Assembly (NCBI GenBank): GCA_036940085.1 | Contig: JALLBK010000610.1 | Location: forward strand, 1 to 21,565 | Length of the DNA: 21,565 nucleotides | From: Discostella pseudostelligera | Taxonomy: Eukaryota; Bacillariophyta; Thalassiosirophyceae; Thalassiosirales; Thalassiosiraceae | Direction: 5' to 3' | The notes under the pieces: generated by a model | The model's database searches: none | What the model was told of the DNA's origin: nothing | What the model saw: only the letters and a program-made list of their open reading frames with translations | Shown here: positions 6,966 through 14,138 of the stretch, piece after piece | Numbering within the stretch: the first letter of the stretch is position 1 | Layout of the letters: every line of letters starts with the position of its first letter | Translations under genes and position numbers: made by a program

Positions 6966-9740
6966 ATGATGATTCGGTGTTCCATTCGAGTAGTTGCCTT
7001 CCTTGGCGCTGTTGCCGCTTCGGTGTCGTCTGGAAGCAGCATTCCAAAAAGGCTAAGAACTGCGGCGAGACAAGTTTCGCTCTTAAGTAGAGCTGCTACG
7101 GGGGGAAGTAACGCATTCGACCCCAACATTGTTTATGCCGAGTTTTTGAACCAGTGCGCTGGGGCGAACTTGGACATGGATACTTGCCTTATATTATCGA
7201 CGATTTCTGCATTCATGGCAATGGAGAATGGTCCACAGAGGAAGTTGCAGGAAGGTTGCGATGGTCCGGACATCAATGAACAAGATTTACGTCTCATTAT
7301 GGATGGAACAAAGGCGCAATGCATTCAATCGGGTGTTTCAATTACGAATGCAGAGTTCGAGAGTACCGTTGCAGGCTTCATGACAATCTTTGGATCCGAT
7401 TGCTTTTGTTCTGACGATGAAGAATCAATGTTGATGCTAATGGAGATTACGCTGGACGCAGCTGCCGATTGTGCGCAAGTCGAGCTAGATATGCCTAAAT
7501 GTCTCAAGGATCATGTGATTCTTACTCTCAGTTCAGGTAATCCGCCTTCGGACAGCGCAACTGACGGCGGCATTCAGAGGAAACTTCAAGATCCCACCGC
7601 TTCTCCTTGCGACCAATCTAATCTACTTGCCGGCTTAGCCATGTATGCATCAACCATGATAGAAGATGGGAAAGGCAAGTGCGCTGCACAGGACGTCTCT
7701 GTCGGAACGGACCAGCTTATCAAGGCGTATGCAGACCTAGTCTCCATCTTTTCTGCTCAGCAATGCTGGGGCGTGACCTCCGACACTGGATGCGAGGGAG
7801 GGATGAGTGATGATGATCTTGGCAACTCCGGCGGTGGTTTTGATGGTCTTGGCGTTGCAATCAGTTACATTGAACAATGTGCCGGCATTGATATAAACAT
7901 GGACTCTTGTTTGGCGTCAACCTCGATATCGGCAATATTACCCGTGGCATTCTCGCAGAGTCAGAGTCAACCCACTCGAGGTCGATTGCTTCAGCTTTCT
8001 GGTGGTGAATCCGAGTGCATCGCTCCGGAACTCAATGAGCAGGCATTGCGCTATATTGTCGGAGAGTCGGCGCTCCAATGCAGTAGCAAAGGCGTTGACG
8101 CCACTAATCAAGAGATCGAGCAAACTGTAAAAGACTTCACAGCTTTCTTCGGTGCACAAGAATGTTGGGTGGCGCTCTGCGAGGAACAAGCAAATCCAAC
8201 AGACGAATTCTACAAGCTGGTTTTCGAAGAGATTGCGCAATGTGCCGGTGCTCATTTCAACTGGAATCCTTGCCTTGTCGATCAATTCTTTGCTCTTCTG
8301 ATATCAGGTCCGGGTGGTTCCTTGGAGGGAGTACGGAGGAAGCTTCAAGGCTCGTTTGAAACCTGTGCTAGCGAGTCAAGCGAGGCTGAATTTACTTTTG
8401 TTGTGACCTTTCTGGTGGCAGGAGCTAATGAAAAGTGTTTGGAGCTTGGCGAGATCGTTGCGCCCGATGACGTCGCCGAGGCTGAAGCCGAGCTTCTTAA
8501 ACTTTTTACTGCACAGCAATGCTGGGGTACGCCGATTGATTGCCCGGTTCCGGAGAACGACTATCGCTCTGCCTATCTTAATTTCATTGAAGAACGCATC
8601 AACATGATGCTCGGCGGATGTGTTGGCTCGGGCTCAAATACATGTGTTTTCCAACGGTCGATTGAGGTGATGCATGGCATGACACTCCTCGGTTGGTCTC
8701 AGGATGGTCATTCTGATCTGCCTCAGGTCGCCAGTGACCAGTCGACCCTCTGTGTTCCGCCGGCTGTTTCCGAGGTCGAAATCGATAAGATCGCAAAACA
8801 TGCTCAGGCATTCTGCGTTTCCAGCGGAAGTCCAGCGCTAGAAGCGGATGAATACAATAATACTGTCATGGATTTGAATTTGTTGGTTGCTGAGCCATCT
8901 TGTTGGGATGATATATGCCAGCCAGCCGTCAAGGACTTTATCATGGGAGAGTGGATGGGCTATTGCACGTCAATGAATCTCGAGTTTTTGTTCAACCAAG
9001 TGCAGAGCAATACAGCACTTGACATCGACATGGTGAAGTGTATGGTAAACTACATCTTGTCAACAGAGGAAGAGTCAGACGAGGCTTTGACATGTGAACC
9101 TCCTCTCCCTGGGCTTGGTGAATGCGGGCTGGACATTGGCGAAGAAGCCTTCGTTCAATGCGGCGGAGTCAGTAATGTGCCATCAACAACGACAGAACCA
9201 CCAATGCAGTTCTCCATGTCGTTCTCAATGAACTTCAACGTCGATGATTGGTTCCCCAATGAAGGGAATGGGCAGGAAGTTGGCGTGTACATCGTCGAGG
9301 CGTGTAATGTGATCGAATTCTTGCATTCTAATATGACCTTATCATGCCTTGAGCCAATTTGTGATGGGCTTTGGATTGAGGACACTCTAACAGTCGCCGA
9401 TGGCATCGGTGGCGAGACTGACGACGTCACTGACGACAACACAATGATTGTTGATGATGACGTCGGTGGCATCGGTGGGGAGACTGACGACGGCACTGAT
9501 GACAAAACAACGGTTGTTGATGGCACCGGTGGCGAGGATGACGATGGCACTGACGGCACAACAGTTGTTGAAGCCCCCACCGGCTCCTCTCCCCTCACAC
9601 CGCCACCAACTAAGCAGCCAACACCAAACCCAACGTCGAAGCCATCGCCCCCCGTGACGAAGACCAACGGAAGTCATTCGTCTGGACGCGCCGCTGCAGT
9701 ATCTTTTGCCTTGGTGTTCACCTCGATTCTCATGGTTTAA
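6966..9740 (+). CDS. Secreted modular six-cysteine repeat protein with RKLQ motifs and hydrophobic C-terminus
   Basis: 924 aa, uninterrupted. I do not recognise the family. Seen: a signal peptide (about 1-22); five modules of about 95-120 aa, each with six cysteines at similar spacing (Cys64/74/98/119/146/148; 169/179/215/239/267/276; 305/315/351/372/400/405; 425/436/467/491/519/526; 552/560/596/617/647/651); a degenerate sixth around 657-732. Shared wording includes xxQCAGxxxxMDxC, a short helix-like stretch after the third Cys (LNEQALRYIV) and FxAQxCW. RKLQ or RLLQ sits between Cys2 and Cys3 in modules 1-4. After the modules come a Met/Phe stretch (748-758), an acidic Asp/Thr/Gly repeat (811-866), a Pro/Thr-rich part (870-898) and a hydrophobic end (908-924) after small residues, which could be a GPI signal. 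Known: RxL motifs mark cleavage sites in diatom silaffins and other biosilica proteins. Inferred: a cell-surface or cell-wall protein, disulphide-rich and perhaps proteolytically processed. Confidence 0.85.
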   Translation: MMIRCSIRVVAFLGAVAASVSSGSSIPKRLRTAARQVSLLSRAATGGSNAFDPNIVYAEFLNQCAGANLDMDTCLILSTISAFMAMENGPQRKLQEGCDGPDINEQDLRLIMDGTKAQCIQSGVSITNAEFESTVAGFMTIFGSDCFCSDDEESMLMLMEITLDAAADCAQVELDMPKCLKDHVILTLSSGNPPSDSATDGGIQRKLQDPTASPCDQSNLLAGLAMYASTMIEDGKGKCAAQDVSVGTDQLIKAYADLVSIFSAQQCWGVTSDTGCEGGMSDDDLGNSGGGFDGLGVAISYIEQCAGIDINMDSCLASTSISAILPVAFSQSQSQPTRGRLLQLSGGESECIAPELNEQALRYIVGESALQCSSKGVDATNQEIEQTVKDFTAFFGAQECWVALCEEQANPTDEFYKLVFEEIAQCAGAHFNWNPCLVDQFFALLISGPGGSLEGVRRKLQGSFETCASESSEAEFTFVVTFLVAGANEKCLELGEIVAPDDVAEAEAELLKLFTAQQCWGTPIDCPVPENDYRSAYLNFIEERINMMLGGCVGSGSNTCVFQRSIEVMHGMTLLGWSQDGHSDLPQVASDQSTLCVPPAVSEVEIDKIAKHAQAFCVSSGSPALEADEYNNTVMDLNLLVAEPSCWDDICQPAVKDFIMGEWMGYCTSMNLEFLFNQVQSNTALDIDMVKCMVNYILSTEEESDEALTCEPPLPGLGECGLDIGEEAFVQCGGVSNVPSTTTEPPMQFSMSFSMNFNVDDWFPNEGNGQEVGVYIVEACNVIEFLHSNMTLSCLEPICDGLWIEDTLTVADGIGGETDDVTDDNTMIVDDDVGGIGGETDDGTDDKTTVVDGTGGEDDDGTDGTTVVEAPTGSSPLTPPPTKQPTPNPTSKPSPPVTKTNGSHSSGRAAAVSFALVFTSILMV
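7131..8918 (+). repeat. Five diverged six-cysteine modules
   Basis: Approximate units: 7131-7421, 7446-7796, 7866-8183, 8220-8543 and 8571-8918. Spacing is C-x7/10-C-x23/35-C-x20/23-C-x26/29-C-x1/8-C. The units differ clearly in sequence, so the duplications are old and the cysteine pattern is kept. Confidence 0.8.
9399..9564 (+). repeat. Acidic Asp/Thr/Gly coding repeat
   Basis: Three imperfect copies of a unit reading D-G-x-G-G-E-x-D-D-x-T-D-x-x-T lie near the C-terminus of the six-Cys protein (residues about 812-866). At DNA level each copy starts with a GGCRYCGGTGG-like block. Confidence 0.75.
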
Positions 9741-9997
9741 GCTGCCATTCATCGACACTATCTGAGTATCTTGGTCGGTTCCATGAATGAGGTAACACGC
9801 CAGCAAGCTAGAATTGTAGGTTTTGAGAGGCGAACATACAGAATTGCGGCCGTCATATTGAGTATTCGTCAATGATAAACTAATACTCAAAACATCTACT
9901 GTGATCGTGAACACTGCATTGTCGATATTTTATGATCCTGTTGGATACTATGCGCTGCAGCACTCTGGCAGAGGTCAATAATTGTTTCTGACGTCTA

Positions 9998-11209
9998 CTA
10001 AGTATTATCTTTTATCTTCTGAATCCTGAACTGAAGATCACGGATCACCTCCTCCGATGCTTTGATGGATTCCTGTACGCTACAATTTCTTGAGTGGCGA
10101 ACATCATCCCTTAATTGCTGGAGGATGGCGGACAAAGCCTTCATACTAACACCATGTTGATCAGAGTCATTGATCGATGAAACCAAGTGTTTCCACCATT
10201 CCAATTCACGCTTCAACCCTTGTATCCGCTCCCCCCCGCTGCATCTACTGCCGCTGCCTCCGCATTTCTGGTGGTCGATTGCGTCACTGTTGCTGTCAGA
10301 AGCCTGTCGACATGATCTTCGTTGTTTGCGCTGCTCCAAGTCATATCTCAACTTACAAATTTCTTCATTCCGCCCATCTACCATTTGCATAAGTAAATTC
10401 CTCTGCTCTTCAGCGCGCATCAAACGTTGTCGCATCTTAACAACATCCAAGCTTTCCAATTTGAGGGGAGTGTTCAACCGCCGTGGGTCTGTATTAGTAG
10501 GCGCCTCGAGAAAATGCACCTCCTCATCTTCATCATCTATATTTTGCTCACTATCACCACCTCCGCCTTCTGAAGTCGTCACAAACTTCATCATCGTCAT
10601 CTCATCTCCGTTATTCTCAAAATATTCATCCTCATCTTCATCTGCCGCTGTTAAAACAAATGGAGGCCGACCAGCACCAGCACTCATAATCAAAGATGTC
10701 GTCATTGATGCATGTGCCTCCTCTATTGCACCCGTCAAGACATCGGCGGCCACTGCCGATACTGCCGAAACTGACGATTTCAATGAAAGAATGCCCGTCT
10801 TGAATTCTTGGAACATTTCATTCCACTCAACTTCCTCATCATCGCCATCATCAATATCATTTTCATTTTGTTCCAAATGCGAGAAGTTGTCGTCATCATT
10901 ATCCGTACCAACATCACCGTCATGCTTCTGTACAAGATTGGTATTCTCCTCACTGTCGTTATCGTTGGTATGACTATCACCACCAGTCTCTGGAATAATT
11001 TGTAATGCATCATTCGTCGCAAGAAGCTCATCTGATGCTGCACCCGCTGCTACGACATCTGTCGCAGCCGCAGGCGCAGCCGCAGGTTCCACTATTTCAT
11101 CACCTGATTCTTCCTCCTCTGCATAATATTGATCAGCAACCAACTCTTCCTCTTCCCCGTCCTCCTCCTCGTCGGACCGGGCAAACAAATCATGCAACAA
11201 GTCGAACAT
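9998..11209 (-). CDS. Acidic coiled-coil-prone protein, unknown function
   Basis: 403 aa from ATG at 11209 to TAG at 9998-10000. I do not recognise a family. The N-terminal two thirds are very acidic (DEEEDGEEEE near residue 13, many Asp/Glu/Asn runs) and likely disordered, broken by a short less charged stretch around 135-170 (FKTGILSLKSSVSAVSAVAA). The C-terminal third is basic and helical: KMRQRLMRAEEQRNLLMQMV, KLRYDLEQRKQRR, IQGLKRELEWWKHL and VIRDLQFRIQKIK look like coiled-coil segments separated by Ser/Gly. There is no signal peptide or membrane segment, so it is probably cytosolic or nuclear. It converges on the six-Cys gene, 257 bp between stops. The second CGGGAA-type pair upstream (11353-11389) suggests E2F-type control. 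The Ser-rich open frame on the opposite strand (10170-10973) is a shadow of this low-complexity sequence. Confidence 0.7.
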   Translation of the reverse strand: MFDLLHDLFARSDEEEDGEEEELVADQYYAEEEESGDEIVEPAAAPAAATDVVAAGAASDELLATNDALQIIPETGGDSHTNDNDSEENTNLVQKHDGDVGTDNDDDNFSHLEQNENDIDDGDDEEVEWNEMFQEFKTGILSLKSSVSAVSAVAADVLTGAIEEAHASMTTSLIMSAGAGRPPFVLTAADEDEDEYFENNGDEMTMMKFVTTSEGGGGDSEQNIDDEDEEVHFLEAPTNTDPRRLNTPLKLESLDVVKMRQRLMRAEEQRNLLMQMVDGRNEEICKLRYDLEQRKQRRSCRQASDSNSDAIDHQKCGGSGSRCSGGERIQGLKRELEWWKHLVSSINDSDQHGVSMKALSAILQQLRDDVRHSRNCSVQESIKASEEVIRDLQFRIQKIKDNT

Positions 11210-11352
11210 AATAATATCCTTCCCTCGAAACGATGACGATAGACGATTGACGATGGTACTACCTTACTCCCAATGCAGAGATGCAGAATCAAAGCCTGGA
11301 TTTTGGCGAATTTCAGAAAAAGATGAACCTGAGGCGATGTCGCCAAATCCTG

Positions 11353-11389
11353 TTCCCGCCAAAACTCTCCCTCCGCGTGGATTTCCCGC
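11353..11389 (-). promoter_or_regulatory. Paired E2F-like sites upstream of acidic protein gene
   Basis: TTCCCGCCAAAA (plus strand 11353-11364) is close to an ideal E2F site; TTTCCCGC follows at 11382-11389. Both lie 145-180 bp upstream of the ATG at 11209. Confidence 0.45.
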
Positions 11390-11445
11390 ACAAATTATTG
11401 CACAAAGTTGTTTGGCCAATGCATCTACAATCGAGAGGAGGAATT

Positions 11446-11470
11446 TGATGATGATGATGATGATGATGAT
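11446..11470. repeat. (TGA)n microsatellite
   Basis: About eight perfect TGA units in an intergenic region. Confidence 0.85.
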
Positions 11471-11669
11471 TGTAAGAGGTGCAACTATTATTTTGACCGG
11501 TGATGCATACCACTTGTCTATTTGATGGATGGTTTGTATCACACAACTGAATGTGCTCGATCTATCGGTTGTTTCTACGCATTCGTCTCATTCATTAAAA
11601 ATGCATTGTTTCCAATGAGACCATCATTGCATGTGTCATGGTACATCTATTGAACATCCCCAAACACCT

Positions 11670-12608
11670 CTAGAACAGAGATGATTGAAAATGTGAATGC
11701 AGTGACTGCCATAACTCATTGGGACAAATGAGACTCTCCACCTCATGCACAATGTAACGCTTCCCACCCGCCCCAGCCTGACTTCCAATCATATTCCCAT
11801 CCTTATCTTGATAATTTTGTATTATCACATCTTCAAAGACGTAGCTCTGGAGAATCCGTACACCATTCACATAGAGAGCGCCACTACCATCCGATGCCAC
11901 TTCGACTGGTAATTCGCCAACACGGGTGGTTACCACCTGAAACGAAGCCATCACATCCCCCGAAATTGGCACCGATATCATATGATATGCCGCTATGGTC
12001 GATACTACCTCCTGCAATCGTGGTTCATTGCATGCCGCCTCTAATAACTGAAGCTGTTGCGGCATAAGGGCAAATGCCGCATCTGTCAAGGCAAAGACTG
12101 CAAATCCTACCTCCGATTCACGCATTTGTTGTAACGCACTTGGATTTTGTTGCAATAAGGAACAAAATTTTGGATAGGACTCGGATAGGAAATTTTCCAC
12201 TTGTTCACGTGAATTGGAGTATAATTTTGTAGCAGAGCTCCTTGAGACGATGGAGTGACGACGTCGACGACGATGCAGGGTGGTAGTGGTAGTACCAACA
12301 CATGATGATGATGTGATCGCAGCGGCGGCGGCGGTGACGGTGACGGTATTGCCTCCACCAACTGCTGGTGCGAAACCATGCGCCACGTAACCTTGTAGGA
12401 CGCTCAGTAATGATATAATGATCATGACGACTCTGAACGATGTTGATATCACGGCGTTGTCCTTCGGCTCTTCAAGATTGGTGGTAATGATTGATGAATG
12501 ATGATGGTGTTGCAATGAAATGAATAATGAATGGTGCATGGAATGGAGATGACGAAAATGGCGGGAATAATGGCGAAATGGCGGGAACGAAGCCACGTGG
12601 AATCGCAT
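11670..12608 (-). CDS. FAS1 (fasciclin-like) domain protein with diatom plastid-type presequence
   Basis: The open frame gives 312 aa from ATG 12608. The C-terminal half (about 145-305) reads as one FAS1 domain: FAVFALTDAAFALMP, a middle VVSTIAAYHMI, LYVNGVRILQSYVFEDVI and a closing YIVHEVESLICP. Before it a hydrophobic segment ends in YVAHG|FAP (Phe79), followed by Thr/Ala- and Arg-rich sequence; this is the bipartite signal plus transit arrangement with the F-at-+1 (ASAFAP) motif that diatoms use for plastid import. The start is doubtful: residues 1-61 are His/Ser-rich and their DNA carries a G-box and two E2F-like sites, so the true start may be Met62 (12425), giving 251 aa with the hydrophobic segment at the N-terminus. 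Known for the family: FAS1 domains bind partners or carry adhesion, and some occur in plastids. The partner here is unknown. Confidence 0.8.
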   Translation of the reverse strand: MRFHVASFPPFRHYSRHFRHLHSMHHSLFISLQHHHHSSIITTNLEEPKDNAVISTSFRVVMIIISLLSVLQGYVAHGFAPAVGGGNTVTVTAAAAAITSSSCVGTTTTTLHRRRRRHSIVSRSSATKLYSNSREQVENFLSESYPKFCSLLQQNPSALQQMRESEVGFAVFALTDAAFALMPQQLQLLEAACNEPRLQEVVSTIAAYHMISVPISGDVMASFQVVTTRVGELPVEVASDGSGALYVNGVRILQSYVFEDVIIQNYQDKDGNMIGSQAGAGGKRYIVHEVESLICPNELWQSLHSHFQSSLF

Positions 12609-12629
12609 TATTTGGTTTGGATGACGTCA
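12559..12629 (-). promoter_or_regulatory. Element cluster between FAS1 and ketoacyl-CoA reductase genes
   Basis: Within 71 bp lie two TGGCGGGAA sites (12559-12567, 12579-12587; E2F-like), a G-box element CCACGTGGAAT (12593-12603) and a palindromic CRE, TGACGTCA (12622-12629). The TGACGT core is known in diatoms as a CO2/cAMP-responsive element bound by bZIP proteins. The cluster sits just upstream of the reductase ATG (12671) and could serve both divergent genes. Confidence 0.45.
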
Positions 12630-12670
12630 TTTTTTACTTCCGTTGCCCCGTTGATTGCCCATAATAATTC

Positions 12671-13913
12671 ATGTCAACCATGGCCGCCGCCGCCGTAGCC
12701 TCCGTCGTCGCCGTCTTACGGAACTTCACCCAAGACCCTCTTCCTGCAGTCTTCGTTGCTGTGGGAGGATTGGTCGCCTTGAACTTTGCGCTCGGGGTGA
12801 GTTGAGTTTTGTCAATGATTGAGATTGCTTGCATTAATTAATATTGCCGCCAGTAATTTCATTGTTCATCATCATCCAATCCTCACTCACCAAACCCCCA
12901 CCAAACAACAAACAATGCAGCTCCTCGGCACATTCTACAGGTACCAACTCCGCCCTTCTATCAAACTCACCAAATGTGGCAAGTACGCCATCGTTACCGG
13001 TGCCACCGACGGCATCGGCCGAGCCTACGCACTTTCACTTGCCAAACGCGGCATGTCCCTCATACTCATCTCACGGACCGAATCCAAGCTAAAAGATATG
13101 GCAGCCGAAATCGATTCCAAGAACTACCCCGGTGTTGAGAAAACACGTTACATCGTCTGTGATTACTCCAATTTCGATGTAAGTGCCCGGGCACACATTG
13201 CCAACCAACTAAAGGATTTGGATATTGGGATACTAATCAATAATGTTGGACAAAGCTATCGCTACCCTCGTTACTTTCATGAGTTGCCACCTGAGGAAAT
13301 ACATGCCATGATTGAAATGAATATCAATTCGACAGTTTGGATGACTAAATTGGTTATTGATGGGATGGTATCACGTCGTCGTGGATCGATATTGAATATC
13401 TCCTCCGGATCGGCCGACTTTACCATGCCACTCTTGGCCGAATATGGCGCAGCCAAAATGTTCGTTGAACGCTTCTCGGAAAGTTTGGATGCCGAATATA
13501 AAGATAGGGGAGTGCGTGTGCAATGTCAAATACCTTTCTATGTCGCAACAAAGTTGGCCAAGTTGAGGAAGAGTTTGACGGTGCCCAGTGCTGAGGAGTA
13601 TGTTTGGATGGGTATGCGATGGCTGGGGCATGGAGGTGTGGTGCAACCGGTGAGTTCTTCTCTCATTTATTTGTCCAATTCACTTTGAACCTGTGCGTAT
13701 GCGCTTTACAATATCATTCATCTCTTTTTCCATCTTACAAATTCGTTGCTTTCATTTGCCTATCAGTTTTGGCTCCATGGCTTGCAAGGATGGGTCATGA
13801 AATCGTTGCCATCATTCATCGTAGATAAGGCGGTGATGGGGATGCATGCCGGTATTCGAAAGAGAGGATTGAAAAAGGATGCCATGGTTACAGCTGAGGG
13901 AAAGAAGGAATGA
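12671..13913 (+). CDS. KCR: Very-long-chain 3-ketoacyl-CoA reductase (SDR; KCR/HSD17B12 type), three exons
   Basis: Exons 12671-12796, 12921-13649 and 13767-13913 (TGA 13911-13913) give 333 aa; all junctions are phase 0. Exon 1 encodes an N-terminal hydrophobic anchor (PAVFVAVGGLVALNFALG), exon 2 most of the Rossmann fold, exon 3 the family-typical end (FWLHGLQGWVMKSLP, IRKRGLKKDAM). Motifs: NAD(P)H-binding TGATDGIG (68-75), ILINNVG (147-153), catalytic Ser204 and YGAAK (Tyr217, Lys221), with Asn178 completing the usual tetrad. Known for the family: the second step of fatty-acid elongation, reducing 3-ketoacyl-CoA to 3-hydroxyacyl-CoA with NADPH at the endoplasmic reticulum. The C-terminus is lysine-rich (GKKE) but not a strict KKxx signal. 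An unspliced reading would miss exon 1 and end early inside intron 2. ATG 12680 is an alternative start. Confidence 0.93.
12797..12920 (+). other. Intron 1 of ketoacyl-CoA reductase gene
   Basis: 124 bp, donor GTGAGT at 12797, acceptor ATGCAG ending at 12920, phase 0. It joins the anchor ...NFALG to LLGTFYRYQLRP, the expected layout of this family. Confidence 0.85.
13650..13766 (+). other. Intron 2 of ketoacyl-CoA reductase gene
   Basis: 117 bp, donor GTGAGT at 13650, pyrimidine-rich before acceptor TATCAG ending at 13766, phase 0. Joining VVQP to FWLHGLQGWV restores the conserved C-terminus. Confidence 0.92.
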
Positions 13914-14138
13914 ATGAAGCAGTCTACACAACTATGAGAAGCAGTGTCGGTAGTGACGTGGTGATAGGAGAGTCGGGAGTATTGACATGGACTTTTGTTG
14001 ACAGATTGAGTGAATCGCACGAAAATCACTTTGGGTAAATCAGTATTTGGGTTCTATCTTTATGTGCTACCGATTCAAATACCCGCGCTTCACAACTTTG
14101 TCTATAATTGGTTGCTCGTTCGTCCGGAGCATCATGCA

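Larger units (their letters stand above)
11210..11669. other. Intergenic region, promoter of acidic protein gene
   Basis: 460 bp. It holds two E2F-like sites, TTCCCGCCAAAA (11353-11364) and TTTCCCGC (11382-11389), and a TGA/ATC trinucleotide microsatellite at about 11446-11470. Short open frames on both strands run through the microsatellite (poly-Met or poly-Ile) and are not credible genes. Confidence 0.55.

Noticed and set aside
9155..9914. Two minus-strand frames (170 and 175 codons) over the acidic tail
   Set aside because: Val/Ser/Pro-rich antisense of the Asp/Thr/Gly and Pro/Thr repeats of the six-Cys gene.
10170..10973. 267-codon Ser-rich open frame on the plus strand
   Set aside because: It is the antisense of Asp/Glu/Asn-rich codons in the acidic protein gene; Ser/His/Pro runs are the expected reverse-strand reading, and no domain is seen.
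11247..11546. Open frames on both strands with poly-Met or poly-Ile
   Set aside because: They run through a (TGA)n microsatellite in a promoter region; no protein features.
12819..12920. Start of the reductase reading frame upstream of exon 2
   Set aside because: The codon at 12819 is TTG and lies inside intron 1; the peptide before LLGTFY has no family match, while exon 1 at 12671 gives the expected anchor.
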